Below, in pieces: positions 33,696 to 46,265 of a stretch of DNA of 64,000 nucleotides (positions within the stretch are counted from its first letter, which is position 1; each line of letters opens with the position of its first letter). Source of the stretch: Echria macrotheca (lineage: Eukaryota > Ascomycota > Sordariomycetes > Sordariales > Schizotheciaceae); assembly GCA_030411725.1 (NCBI GenBank), contig MU839840.1, positions 868,001 through 932,000 on the forward strand, read 5' to 3'. The position numbers and the translations under genes were made by a program. Below the pieces are notes generated by a model. The model made no database searches and had not been told where the DNA came from. It saw nothing but the letters and a program-made list of their open reading frames with translations.

Positions 33696-36600
33696 TGACA
33701 CATGACGGGGAACCATGTTTCCTTCCCATTGACCACCATCGATCTTGGGATTTGTCTGGGGCATATCTGTTTCATGCATGCATGGACCTGGGGCGTTGTT
33801 ATTTATTGTTGTTCTTGGGGCGGGTCAAGCAAGCATATGGGGGGACGTGATGGTTTTGGATGGAAGGACAAGCAACGTTGGCGCATTCATTCGTTGGATC
33901 ACATGCAAGAAGCATTCTCTGACTGGGTTGACGGCCATTCTCTCTCTTCTCTGACTGGGTAGTAAACGACCTGTTTTCATTAGTTAATACAAGGTACACA
34001 ATATATCTTTACAGTCTCATTTCTCCTGGTCTCCTGTCGTGCTTGTCGTTGATGAAGCCCGTCTACTATATCCGTTGTATTTACCTTCCTAGTTAGCTTT
34101 CGCATTCGTCAAGTTGGTCAAGTTGGTACTTGTTACATGACGCGTCGTCTCTACCTATCCTTGTCCATCCATCCAACCTCATCAGGAAGTAGGTCGGAGT
34201 TGGAACCAACACGTCGCCGAGTCGCCGAGTCGCCGACCTTCGCTTCCTTTTTTGCGTCGTCACAATAATACAACCAACAACGGATCCTGTAACGGAATAT
34301 GCCGTTCGGTCCAGTGTCCAGAGTCCAGATCTTGAGCATCGCCTCTGCCTAGATAGGTTTCTTTTGGGGTTGTTTTGTTGTATGCCTGATCTCATCTGAT
34401 CTTTGATCTGATGATGATGATTACCTAGGTAGGTATGTCATATTTCCGCCCCCAGCCCAGCCTTTCTTGTCACGTTGGTTTTTCTCGCCACACGGGGGGA
34501 AGAATCAGGTAGGCAAGTAAGCGTCGCGAAATAGACGTGACGCGACGCCGCTGTGGCTGACTTTCTTTTGGCGAAGCCTACCTAAGGTAGAGAATAATTC
34601 CACATTCTGATGCACCAGCCACCTTTCCACCATCCATGCCTTGCATTGTATTCGAATATGCCTAGTAATAAAATGCCAGGCAGATATATGTTTTTTGGTG
34701 CGATTATTGTTGTGAGTTGCGTAGATTTCTTTTTCGACATTTTAGATGATGAATTTCCATGAGAATTACATGCCTAGCAGACGAGGCATACACATTGTCC
34801 TACCTATGATTTTACACACATAAAACTCTTGTGGTGCATGAACTAGACTACCGTGGCGTGGGTTAAAAAGTCTCTTTTGCATGAAATGTGCGGCACACTG
34901 TGACGGGGTCCTACGTGCCTACGTCCTAATCCTATCCAGCCCTACCGGGCAAAAACCTAGGTTGGACGGATGGAATACTAGTGACCGCAAGGCAACGCGG
35001 GACGGGGGGGAAGAGGGAGGGGGTGAGCACTCTAACTTTTTTTTTCTCTCTTGTTCCTTGCGCGATCCTGTGTGATCTCAGGTTCTGTGGGATCGTGTGT
35101 GTGAGTGGAGAGACGCCGGTGGTGGGGGAGCAGATGTGGCAAGTGGCTCTTTCTCTTGGGCGGAAATCCGCTTGTGACTTCGTGTTCTTCCTTCTGTTGG
35201 GTTCGATTCGATCTGCTGTGCTGGTGAGATAACCGCATACACAATCCCTGAACTGTTTTCCCCCTCCCCCCCACCACCCACCACACCTTTGGGGGTTTCG
35301 TTACTTTCTCGCCTTCCCCTTCTTTTTTGCCCTTTCAAAAGGGGAGGGCAGAGGGCAGAAGAATACACGTGTAGAATTTCCACAAAAAAAAGTCCGAGGT
35401 GTTTCGGAGACAAAGTCCGATGTGGCCCATCAGACGCGGATTCTACATGATCTGATATGGTCGTGGCGGGAGCGGTGACCGGCCGGCCGGTAAGTACCGA
35501 ACTAACGAGATATCGGGCGCGCGCGGTTCGGCGGTTAGCTAGCCAGCCGGGTTTGATGGGGATACGGTGTCGGTGATGGGCGGGAATGAGACGGGGATGT
35601 TTTTTTACTGATTAAACTACGGTGAAGAGGAAGAAGAATGAATAAGGAATGTGTGATTGTACGCAGTGACTAGGGTGAGCAGTGATGCTCATGGGCAACG
35701 TCTTGTCGTCTGAATGGCCATGTCCTGGAGAGAGATTGTTAGGTGGTTACCTACAATGTCCAGGTAATGGGTTGTGATTGGCTGGGCTGGCGATGCAGGG
35801 TGATTGCCGGAGTGGGTGGGGATACTTCCTTCCGTACGTGCTCGGTGTGCCGTAAAATGCCCTGACAGCTTGACTCTTTTCTGTCGTCGGTGAGGCGCCG
35901 TCGTCCGGGCTGGGTAGGACTTTCACCGCCGGTCATGTGTCATAACCGAGTGGGCTGCGGAATCAAAGTTTTTTGCTGTGTTGTGGCTAATAAAAACACA
36001 TACTCGAGTAGGCAGTCAAAATTGATATCATTCTGGAATTCCATGACTCGCGATGTGCAACAAAAGGGAGGGGTGCATGATTGCCGCAGCCGCGATCAAG
36101 ATTCGGGTGGGGGCTGGAGGATTTGCGTCTAGGACTAAGTTGACAAGCGCCCGCAAGGTGATTGACCGGGACTCTCGGGAGGGGCTCGGATTTAACACCG
36201 ATGGGCCCTGCTCGGCTCTAACCCCCGAACCCAAGACGGGACATGCGCGCGGGCAATGTCATCTGGCGCCGTGGCGAGCTCTCTGCTGATCTGGGTGCCT
36301 GGCGAGGAGGCGGCGCAAATCACCCAAAAATGTTGAAGGGTTCATCGGAATGACAGTGGTTCAAAGGCAGAGACGTCTAGAAACACGTGGCTTCGGGCGT
36401 GTTTACGCGATACGGATGATGCCGACGGGATGGCTAAGGTTCTGACGGCGTGACGTCTTGGTGTTTTATTCTGCGAAGCGGCCCAATGCATTGCCGCCTG
36501 ATGCGCGAGGAAGCTGTCGTTGGTCGCGCTTGTTGGCCGCAGATTTCACATTTCCACAGGCTCAAATGGCGAGCGAGCCTATCGTGGGCCGCGATTCAGG

Positions 36601-38316
36601 AGACCTAGCAAGCCCGGCCCGGCCCAGCCCTACGCCCTACGCATATCGGGACCGGCACATCCAAGTCCGGACGGAACTACATACCCGCGAACTGTTGTTG
36701 CTGACCGAGTCGCTTGTTGGCTCGGGACCAAAAGGCCCAGCCAGGATTACCTACTCATCAGGATCTCGGGCATAGTAATTGACATGCGGGACCGCGGCAC
36801 TTTCTCTCCCCTCGGCATGACACTTTCGGCCTTCCGTCGCTTGACCGCCAACCGCAGGCGCGCGGATCCGCTTCCGGTGTGCAGGAATATAAGCATGGCG
36901 CGGGATTCTAGAACACCGAACTTCGGAACTACGTGTTCCATGATATGCCGGAAAGGAAAGAGTTGGTGATATGCTCGGTCGTCACATGGTTCCGGGCCCG
37001 TACTTAGTTAGACCGCAACCTCCTCGTACCAATGGAAAAATCAGTTAGCCACATCGGTATTCGGCAATAAACGCGCCGCTTCGTCACCGTCGGTGATCAA
37101 GCGCGCAACGCCACATGAAAAGCCTTCGTCTCTAGGCTTCCACATTTTTTTTCACACCACAAGACGCTAACGTTAGTTTTATCTTGCCATCATTTTCTCA
37201 TATCATGACCCCACCGCTTTGAGGAGTTATGCCCGGAACTTTTGTATCCCTGCCTGTCATTTGAGCAGGATTTCTATTGGCAACTTGGCGCGCCTCGCGT
37301 GTTACTGTGGTATATACTAGCGCTTCTTGAAACGGGGCTGGTTTTCTTTTTTGGGTTGTTTCAACAGGTCAAACCCAAACGGGTAAACAATGTCTGCCTG
37401 GAACCGAGGAAAGGTTGTCATCACATCACTGACCATTGACATTTTCGGACGACACCTAAGTTACCTAATCCTTTAGGGCTGAGGGATCGATTAGTGAACC
37501 ACGCCCATTGTTCTGGAAATAGGATAGAAGAGAACAGTAAAAAAACGCCAGCCTTGTTTCCTCCATGGCTTGTTTTGGAGACGGGTGTCTTCATCGTCTT
37601 AAAACCCAAACCCCCAACCCTGATCCTTCAGGCCGGATGCTGCAGCCTGCGGTCTTCCTCACCAAGGCCGTCGCCGCCGCGTCGTCGATCGGATCTGGCT
37701 CTGGTACTGGTACCGTGGCCGCATCGAAGGGACCCTTCCCCCCCATGTGTCACGCCGTCCATCGGCTTTCAAGTCGACCGATCCCGAGGCCAACAATCTG
37801 CGGCCTGGGCTTGCGCAATGCGCAACACTATCCAGACGACATGGACATGACTCACCCACCACCATAAGCGCGCCGACCACTCTTAATAGCGCTTCTTGTT
37901 TGAATCCACGAGGCCAGAGCCGAGCTGTTTACCCAAAGTAGGTTTAGGGGGTGTATATCTCAAGTCGCACAAGCACCAAACCGTACGTTAGCCAAGGAGA
38001 GCGTTCGAGAATCCCGCGCCTCGGATCCTTCCCTTCACTCACTGCCAACGCTCCTCGCACCGTTCGCCTGTTGGTTCTTCTTTCAGCCAGGCTCAGCGGT
38101 ATCTTGTTCCATTTGGATGTCAGTCCATCTTGGCAGTTGTTTGTGCGACACTCCCTAAACCTCAGCTGACACTTTTCAGCCTCCTAAAATCGATCCAAAT
38201 GTTACCACAACGACACATCGATGACTACTATGTCTCTGCAAATCTCCAACAACACGGTTGCCAACAGCAGATATGATCCACGCGTCATAATCGCCAACCC
38301 AAAACCACACCCAGCG
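33696..38316. other. 4.6-kb stretch without a supportable gene
   Basis: The largest gap in the window. It has overlapping short frames on both strands (for example 36458-36969 and 37565-37867) without signal peptides, domains or consistent splice frames. Small tandem repeats occur at 34108-34125 (GTCAAGTTG twice) and 34213-34236. A TACCTAGGTAGGTA motif is near 34424-34437. Poly-T and poly-G tracts are common around 35000-35400. It could hold non-coding RNA, long UTRs or decayed sequence. Confidence 0.45.
34213..34236. repeat. Three tandem copies of an 8-bp unit
   Basis: GTCGCCGA is repeated exactly three times head to tail. It lies in non-coding DNA and no function is inferred. Confidence 0.9.
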
Positions 38317-41203
38317 TTACTCTGTCCAAAGTCGCTGCATCTTGACGCAATCCTTGACATACACAGCCTCGCCGGCCTGCGTCCACTCGTCCACTCTCAG
38401 CAAGTAGACCCTCCACTTGCTGTCACCCTCGCTCATCGACCGCATGACATCCTTCCTGCACCAAAACGACGCCGTAAAGGTGGCCGTGACGTACTTCATC
38501 GTGTTGATCACGTGTACACCCTCCCGCCTGATCCTGGCCGCCGTCGGTGTCTTGTCGCCCTGCTCGTCATCCCGAAGGAATCGTCTCAGTTCGTCATAGC
38601 CAGGAATGGCCCTCAAGGCGCCATTCCAGAAGACAAGGACAAAGTGAGGGGCGCGGGGCATATCTTCGGTGAATGGGCGGAACGAGACGCTGAACTCGCC
38701 AATCTCGGCAGCGGACACCAGGACTCCAGGCGGAGCAATGCACCCGAACGGCATCAGCGGGCTCCAGATGCTGACTAGAGTGGTGAACTGGGCCACCCAG
38801 GGCGCAACGGTCATGGCCATGGCAGGGTAGACGGCATCCACATCGGCCTTGGTGGTGACGATCATCTTCGGCGGCCGGGCCGTCGTGGTCATGTTCCCGT
38901 TTGGTCCACCACCGCACAGCGTGATGAGAATCGTTGATAGCCAGTGGGCCGGGCACCCGATCTCGGCCAAGTGGCAAATCAGACGTAGCAGTGCTGTGAA
39001 ATTAAGAGGTGAGTAGATTGGTCTATCGCTCTCATCCGGACGCGGATTTGGTAATGCAATCTTGAGAAAGTGTCCGTATATCCATTTCTCCAGGGCGGGC
39101 CGGGGCAGCAGGTCTTTCCCACGGGACAGCGTCTTCATAGGGCGCTGCTCCCAGAGCATGTAGTCTTCAAACATGAAGCTACCCTGGGCACCCACCGTGG
39201 CGGACACCCGCGTCATCATCGCGTTCACGAAGCCGTTAGATCCCGATGCCGAAATCCTGGAGAGACCGAAATGGTTCTCCAATTGCTTTGCATCGTGCAT
39301 CAGCGCATATTCAGCTTGAAAATCCTCGTGTGTGCTGAACATGGGACAGTTGAGCAGAACATTGAATCGAAGGTTTGACGGTCTGTCTTCGCGGAGCAAC
39401 GGCCGTCCGTACATTGCCACAGTCAACACACCTCCAACGTAGTCCCTATCAATATCAGCTCCCGCCCTTTTCATGTTTGGTCTCGGCACTTACGGAATAT
39501 TGCTCATGTGGATGCGGTCGTACTTGCGCGGGAACTTGGATGGATCCAGCTTTCCTGAGCTTTCTCGGCGGCCTTCAAGGCAATCCCACCGAATCCGCTC
39601 CATCGTGTCCGTCATTTCCCCAACTATGGCCTCTACTGTCAGACACTTCTCGCCGAAAAGCGCCAGAAGCCCTCTAGAGACGTTGGTGAAAAAGGCACCA
39701 ACTGACTCCAATACCCCATCGAGATTTCCTATGAAGACGAGGCTTTGTGTCAGGTCCAGTGGATCCCATTCGATGGCTGGGACCCGCTGCTCGTCCGTCT
39801 CCCCGAAAATCGATTCCTTGACACAAGATTCGACGTCGTCGAAATCAATGAGCGTCCAGTTTGTCACCCAATTCGCATCGACATGGGCAGCGAGCTCACG
39901 GGTTGCACTCTTCGAACCCTTGTGGTAGTTCTTCATGAGATCAACCAGAGCCGGGTCCCGACGCTCCGCAAACGCCTCGGACGGTAAAAGAACGGCCAGG
40001 TCGTCAAATGATTTTCTGTCCTTTTCGAGGCCCTTGGCGTCCTCGCGTTTGCCCCTCACCATCTCGAGTTGCATGGCCGTGTCTCTCGATCGATTTCGGA
40101 CGGCGGTTCTGACGACCCCCGTGCGATAATAGCCTGCGTCGAGCGGACTCTGCCACTGCTTCAAGACGCGCAGGACCGCCTTTTTCGTCTCTTCTGCTAG
40201 GAACACACCGTCAAAGACCGAGTTCCCCTCTTCAAGGTCCTCGACCAGTTCCTTGATGGAGTCCTGTAGCTTCTCGTTCACAGCGGCCGGGACCACGTGT
40301 CCGGCATAGAGATACGCCATGACGACGGGAGCATCCTCGCTCCCGGGGACTTTCTTATGAGCCATGATGGAGTACTTCAGCATCATGTCCATCAGGATGA
40401 GCGTCCGAGCAATTGCTGCTGCCTTCAGATCTACCATGGTGATATGGAGATGCTTGACCGGCCGTTTACCCATGATTCCGACGAGGCCACGGCGTAAGAT
40501 TGTCGCAAAAATATGCCTACCGTCACCGCTGCCGCAAAACATCATCGACACAGGCTCGCTGGGTGACAGGCCAGATTCCATGCCCTCTATCAGTGAGTCG
40601 TGTCCGATGGCGTAGTATTCCGGAACGTCCAGTCTGTATGCGGTTAGATAGCCCCCGTATTGCTTTCATGAATCCTTACAGGCATGCTTGGAACCGGGGG
40701 ATTCGGTCAAAGACCAGACTGCGGTAGCTCATGACGGCATCCGCCGCTCTCGGCCACTCAGTGGCGACTTTCAAGGTTTGCCGAATCGAGTTTTGGAGAG
40801 TCACATCAGAGACATTGTCAATGATCTTCTCGGCCTCTTCAAAGCACGAGTCGTGCATATAGCATTTGGCAAGACGTTCATAGAGCGTGTTCCGCTTCCG
40901 GCCTGTCTGCTGGTCGCCATCCGCCGCCGGGCCGGTCAGGTCGAGGGCCTTGAGGATGTAGGCGGCGGCGGCAGCATAGTGGCCGAGCTCAAACTTGACG
41001 CTCGAGAGGTTGGATAGCGGAGCGGGATCCTGCGGGTCGAGCTTTGCAGCCTTTTTGTACTCGGCTTCAGCTGAGAAATGGTCAGTTGAACGTCTGGTAG
41101 CGGTGACTGCGAGCGTACCTTCTGTTAGCTTGCCCAGTTTGTAGAGCTCGTTTCCGCGCTTCCTCGCCTCGTCGGCCTGGACTTTGCAGTCGATGGATGC
41201 CAT
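38317..41203 (-). CDS. TPR protein with DUF4470 domain
   Basis: Four exons, 41119-41203, 40680-41070, 39494-40633 and 38317-39445, give 914 residues; the introns are 46-48 bases. The N-terminus has TPR-like helices (ADEARKRGNELYKLGKLTEA, then EYKKAAKLDPQDPAPLSNLS, then YAAAAAYILKALDL), the layout of Hsp70/Hsp90-binding TPR domains. Next comes the DUF4470 block (MMFCGSGDGRHIFATILRRG, then LHITMVDLKAAAIARTLILM), a fungal domain often linked to MYND or TPR modules. The C-terminal half has no recognised domain; it is rich in conserved aromatic residues and ends in a basic helical stretch. Function is unknown. The TPR part suggests chaperone partnership (inference). Confidence 0.85.
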
Positions 41204-42420
41204 GGTTCGGTTTTGGTTGTTGTTGGATGCGATACGGTTCCTGTGGCAAGTCTAGTGAAGAGCTTTTGCGATCGAGACGGAATGGGCATTGATGCCTGAC
41301 GTTAGTTCAGAGCCCACCTCTGGTGATTTATTGGTACTTTTGATCAACTGTAAGTTTATTCAACAATCCACCACCACCTCATTATACTCACACCGGTGTA
41401 GTGGATGACCCCTCACTAATTACACTATCTCTCCGCACTGCTGGCGGGAAATATTTTTGTAAACGATCTTTGCAGCCAGCAGGGTCTGAAAACCTTTTAC
41501 CTCCACCCCACACCGGCACCCCCTAACCTTGGATTTGAATAAAAAGACAGTTGATCAAATATGGCTCCCCAGGAGCCCAACCCCAGAGTTTTGCCCAAAA
41601 TCCCAATGCCCAAACCGTGTCGCCTACGCCGTCTCCGGTCTCCAGAAGGACTTGAGATGGTCGAGTTCTTGAGCAAGGAAGGTGCTGAACAAACGGACGT
41701 GTCTTGCAAGTCAGAAAGTGGATCCGCTTCACATCGTGCAGTGGCACATGAGCGGTGTGAAAGGCCCCACAATCCTCACCTTAGCTCAACATTGTCCCCC
41801 ATCATCCCGGCCACTAGATGCCTTACATCTCGAGCCTTGGCAACCTTCATCCGCACTGTGAATTGCTGGAGCATGCTTTTACGAGGGCCAGCCATCTGAT
41901 AATCCGATGCGAAGTACGCCAGCCGGCCAGCCGCAAACACCGATCTCGGCCTGCTTACCATGAGATCAGGGGCTGCCAGTGACCACCTGCCGTTCCTCAT
42001 TCCCCCCTGGGTGGCTGGAAAAGATGGCAAACCAGATATCTTAGTTCATCCAATTCTTTACCAGCGTCAAGCTGTGGCTTTGCTTTACAAACGTCCAGAC
42101 ATTCCAATCTCTAGGCTCTACGTGAGCAGTTAGGATGAGATGACAGCCAAGTCACCAGGCAGAAGATGTCCACGATGAATCACAGGTTTGTTTGCATGAA
42201 GCTCTATCCATTCTAGCCATATAAGTAGAACCCATTGGGTCGACCACAACTGCTACTTCCATGTCAAATATCGTATACATGCGCCAAAAGTTTCACATCC
42301 CATTCCCTTCGCCTTCTTCCAATCAACTCAGCGGAACGCATCCGGGCAACCCAACCCGAGAGACCTATTACAAGCGCAGCAGCACCAAGACCCCTTTACA
42401 TCACAGGAAACACATCCACC
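41204..42420. other. 1.2-kb intergenic region
   Basis: This holds the promoters of the TPR-DUF4470 gene and the small Cys-rich gene. A + frame at 41561-41899 is open but lacks any family feature. No gene is called. Confidence 0.45.
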
Positions 42421-42609
42421 ATGTGCAGAAAGACAATCACCAACACCAAATGCCCCAACTGCAACCAAGTAGCCACCACATCGGAGAAATTCCAAAAATG
42501 CAAATCCGCCGGGCCTAGACGGGACTGTGGAAACGTCAGGACGAAGACAGTAAACGCGGAGAACCAGTACGGCTACTACTGCGACGATTGCAGCGGGGGG
42601 AACCAATGA
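42421..42609 (+). CDS. Tiny Cys-rich zinc-ribbon-like protein
   Basis: 62 residues, single exon. Cys pattern: C2, then KCPNC (C-x2-C), then QKC, RRDC and YYCDDC (C-x2-C), with basic residues between. Two C-x2-C knuckles separated by about 40 residues resemble a zinc ribbon. Many ascomycetes carry short proteins of this MCRKT... type, with no assigned role. There is no signal peptide, so it is probably cytosolic or nuclear. An in-frame upstream extension to 42235 is open but compositionally unlike it. It is too short for certainty without expression data. Confidence 0.6.
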   Translation: MCRKTITNTKCPNCNQVATTSEKFQKCKSAGPRRDCGNVRTKTVNAENQYGYYCDDCSGGNQ

Positions 42610-43508
42610 GGGTGGCCGGATCGCGCCGGATAATAAGGCATTCCGTACGGATCTGGACGAAGTCTTGGTCGTCGTACCATACCAGGCTGATAGCCTGTAG
42701 GTATGTTCTTCATCATTACTTATGGAGCAGAGTGCAGCTGCATAATCGAATTATACAGTAATTTTGCTGATGTGACGTCCACAGATTGTAACTACTAAAC
42801 ATCAAAATGCGGGAGACCGATGATAATAGTCACCCGCTGGAACCGGTGGCTCGACGACGGAGGAGACAGAGCGAGAGGTGGAGCCTCTTCTTCGTATTCT
42901 CAGCTCGCTTCATCGAGGACAGCAAGTCTTAAAAACCCTTGAAAGAGGCTAGAGCTCGGTCCGGCTGGATGTGATTCGGACAGCGGAATATAGCATTACA
43001 AAAGAAAATACTCTCCGTATCCAAACCTTCCGTTTACACACGCGCTAGCGAAGTAATTTGTCTATATTCAACCTGCCCAAGACCATACCAGCGAGTGGGT
43101 ATGGGACACAACGGCGAACACCAATTCGGCCGACCACCCAATTCCTCTCGTTCCAGACCTACTCACCAGGTCCGCCCCAGCTCACTGCATGGTTGTCAAA
43201 GTAGTAAAACACCGGCATGATGCAACGTGTACTTATACCTACAGCTGAAGACCCTTTGCTCCCAGGATACAACGCTGAAATATGTATCGAAAAGCAAGAA
43301 CTTGACGTCCAAACCCGAACATCCCGCCGCGTTCATGTATAAGTCTGTTGCTACACGGCGTGCCGGACAGCAAAAACAGACTGACAACTGTATGAGACGT
43401 GACCGGCTGCTTTGTTTAAGCAGGAATAATGCCCTTTACGCCACTAAGCTTCCCATCAAGTCAAGTCAACATCCACGCTATGGCTCGCCTCTTGTGTGAA
43501 TGCGCCTC
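42610..43508. other. 0.9-kb convergent intergenic region
   Basis: Between the small Cys-rich gene and the 3' end of the PRPP synthase gene. No supported feature. Confidence 0.45.
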
Positions 43509-45178
43509 TCAAACTGGAGCATGGGTGAACAGATACGACACAGATTCGCCGTTGTGGGTACGGCGGATGGCCTAGAAATGTCAGCCAGGAGCCACACCCA
43601 ATAGGTAAACAGACACACCTCCGCAATGGTCGGGCTGATGTCAATAACACGCAGCTTGGGGCACTAATCATGAATCATGGTTAGCTTATCCCGAGAACAG
43701 GTGGATACCGTGACCTACCCGCTCCACCTTGTCACCCAACGGCACCGTGTTGGTGACCACCAGCGCAGAAAGAACACTGCCATTCAGCGTCTCGATAGCC
43801 GAACCGGACAGGATTCCATGTGTCACCAGGGCTAGGACTGACTTCGCTCCGTTCTCCTTCAGAACCGAAGCAGCCTTGACAAGGGTTCCTGTTCATCATT
43901 AGTACAAGAAGAATACGACGCATTCTGTTCCTACCGCAGGTATCCGCCATGTCGTCTGAAACATGTTAGCACAGCTTGTGTTATTGTAATGATCCACCTA
44001 CCAACAAGAATGGCAACCTTGTCCTCAACGTTTCCAACGAGAACCTATTATATATCTTAGCAGGGCTCTCAAACCACTTCTGGGAGCAGCAACCTACCAT
44101 ACGCCCGACAACGTTGGGACGTGGACGTTCCTTGTGAATCAGGGCGAATGCCGTGTTGAGATGGTCGGCAATCGACGTGGCCCTTTTAGCACCACCAGCA
44201 TCCGGGGAGACAATTACGCAGTCTTCTGGGTTGAAGTTCTCCCGGATGTAGCGCAGAAAGGATGGCTCAGCATACAAGTTGTCCACTAGGCCATTTTAGC
44301 GAAGTATTACACTCTGTTTTGGTGGGGAGCTTACCTGGGACGCTGAAGAAGCCTTCGGGGTGGTGAGCGAGGAAGACCGCAGACAGGGCAAAGGATCATA
44401 CCTTGAATCTACTAACTGTTAGTCAAGTCCACCAAGGCGCAGGTTCAGACATACTTGAGATGCATGCAGATCAACCGTGACGATGTCTGCAGACACACAT
44501 CAGCCTCGACTTTGTGTAACAGCAGAGTGAAACCTACGGTTAGCGCCGGCCGTCTGGAGCATATTGGCGACCAATCTGGCACTAATCGGAGCTCGAGACT
44601 GCATCCCGGTCAGCATCAACCGCCTGCCAATGATGCGAGCACGTGGCGAACCTTGTCCTTCTTGTCTTGTCGAGCGTAGGGGAAATTTGGTCTGTCCAAA
44701 GTCAGCGCAGTCCAAGAGAACCTTGGTCAAGCCACCGCTTACATGACTGCTGTAATTCTCCGAGCACTATGCAAGCAAGACCGTCAGCCACGCAGTCCGT
44801 CTAGAGAACCCATGACGCCATCTTCGCACCTTGCTGTCCTGCAGGCGGATATAATGATCAACAGCTCCATCAACCCCTCGTTCACATCGCCCGTGGCCGT
44901 CGACTGGATAATGAAGACATCTTCGTCGCGGACCGACTCGCCTACGGTGAAGGACGTCTCCTGGTTGGAGTAGTTGAGAGAGATGGTGCGGGCGACCTCG
45001 ATGCCGAGCCTGCGCAAGAGATGGGTTAGCAAAGACTCCAGGGCCGATTCCGGGGCGTCCAATGCTCGCGGGGCGGACAGAGTCGAGCAGCGACGTACCG
45101 CTTCGCAATCTTGTCGCTGAGGTCGGGGTGGCTACGGCCACTGATCAGCTTGATCTCGTTTGCCATTTCGGCCGACAT
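43509..45178 (-). CDS. Ribose-phosphate pyrophosphokinase (PRPP synthase), 14 exons
   Basis: Joining 14 exons gives exactly 972 bases and 323 residues. In transcription order: 45099-45178, 44830-45009, 44743-44766, 44652-44691, 44538-44598, 44455-44486, 44402-44408, 44335-44352, 44100-44285, 44002-44046, 43935-43955, 43719-43888, 43619-43663, 43509-43571. The product has IPNFPYARQDKKDKSRAPIS, the flexible-loop region, then VDLHASQIQGFFSVPVDNLY (His136 region) and the PRPP-binding loop DDMADTCGT at 225-233. It makes PRPP from ribose 5-phosphate and ATP for nucleotide, His and Trp synthesis in the cytosol. The length is that of the classical enzyme without the long insertion of yeast Prs1/Prs5. 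Exon 7 is 7 nt and exon 8 is 18 nt. Confidence 0.95.
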
Positions 45179-45734
45179 TGTCGAAGAAAGGCGGCGCGTC
45201 TGTCGTCAGACGATGCGCCGGAAAAGAAATTCTTTTTGCAGCTTTCTTGCCGCCGCCCTCAAGCTGTTAGCAAGTAACCCCAATGCGGGGCGCAGGGCCA
45301 GGGGGGTTTGGGGAACGAATAATCACCAGATGAAGGATGGTCGGGCTGGTAAACACGGCAGCGGAGGATGCAAAGTGGTTAAAACGCAGGCTGGGTGGGT
45401 TAGGAATCCAATTGAGTGTCTGGAAGCGTGACTGCCGCACTGGAGACAAACGAAATGCCCATTGCATGGGTGAAAGGCGAAAGAAAATTCTGTGGAGATG
45501 GGTCCAGCCCGGGCTGACGGACAAGTACCATGTTCCAGTGCGACTGTACCCCGCTAGCCCAAACCATCTCCCCGCATTCTGCATCTTTATCGATAACAGA
45601 CGGCCAAGCCGCCCACACTCGACGTCACACGTTCGTCTCGACTTGTGATCCAGAAATCATCCATTGTCCACTTGACTCCGGGCTGTCTATGGTACATGTT
45701 CTTGAAATGCAGTGTTGCCTCTCCTTCTACCGCC
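45179..45734. other. Intergenic, PRPP synthase promoter
   Basis: 0.55 kb upstream of the PRPP synthase ATG and downstream of the next minus-strand gene. No additional feature. Confidence 0.5.
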
Positions 45735-46265
45735 TCAAAAAACTAGCCCAAATCCACGATTATCTAGACTCATCATTGGGAACCTCACTTGGCCTGAGCA
45801 ACCCAAACGTCTGTTGACCCGTTGCAGCGATGGTCGAGTCTTTGGTCGTCGAGCATTAGGCATCTTGTGGGTGCTGCCACTAGTGTGCCTTTTCTTGCGA
45901 GGCGCCTCGTCCTCTGGCCCATCCACGTCTGTATGCCTCCTCTTGTTCTTTTCGTCCAGCTTGAGGTTGGCCATCAGGGAGGTCATGATGGTTATCTCTG
46001 TTGTGTTGCGCGGTGTAAGTCACACCGGGCCGACCTAGGAGTTTGAGGGCACCATACCTGACTCGACTGGCACCTTGGTGGCCGTGGTGGGTGATGGCTC
46101 ACCCGAAGCCTTCGGTGTTAGACCCGCCGGGGAGAAGATTTCCAGAGATGAACCCATACCAGTATCCAGCGAAAGATTTACCAGGCGGGTGACAAGGTCT
46201 GAGAGATCAGGCTCCCAGTCCATCACCGCCGCGCCATATATTTCGGGGCTCCCATTGCTGTCCAT
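45735..46265 (-). CDS. Small protein of unknown function with basic NLS-like patch
   Basis: Two exons, 46058-46265 and 45735-45997, join in phase to give 156 residues. The intron starts GTATGG and ends CAACAG, and the join reads KVPVESEITIMTSLMANLKL. The N-terminal half is acidic with short amphipathic helices (SDLVTRLVNLSLDTG). The middle is charged (DEKNKRRHTDVDGPEDEAPRKK), consistent with a nuclear localisation signal, and the C-terminus is basic. No family is recognised. Support comes from a continuous frame across a canonical small intron and from coding-like codon choice. Confidence 0.6.

Noticed and set aside
35190..35235. GGTTCGATTCGATC, resembling a tRNA T-arm
   Set aside because: No matching acceptor stem, D-arm or anticodon arm is found around it.
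38221..38778. 185-codon plus-strand frame
   Set aside because: It is the antisense shadow of the last exon of the TPR-DUF4470 gene, with no family feature.
41561..41899. Plus-strand 112-codon frame beginning MAPQEPNPRV
   Set aside because: It has a basic start resembling small proteins, but the rest is Ser/His-rich without structure, and a minus-strand frame covers the same bases equally well.
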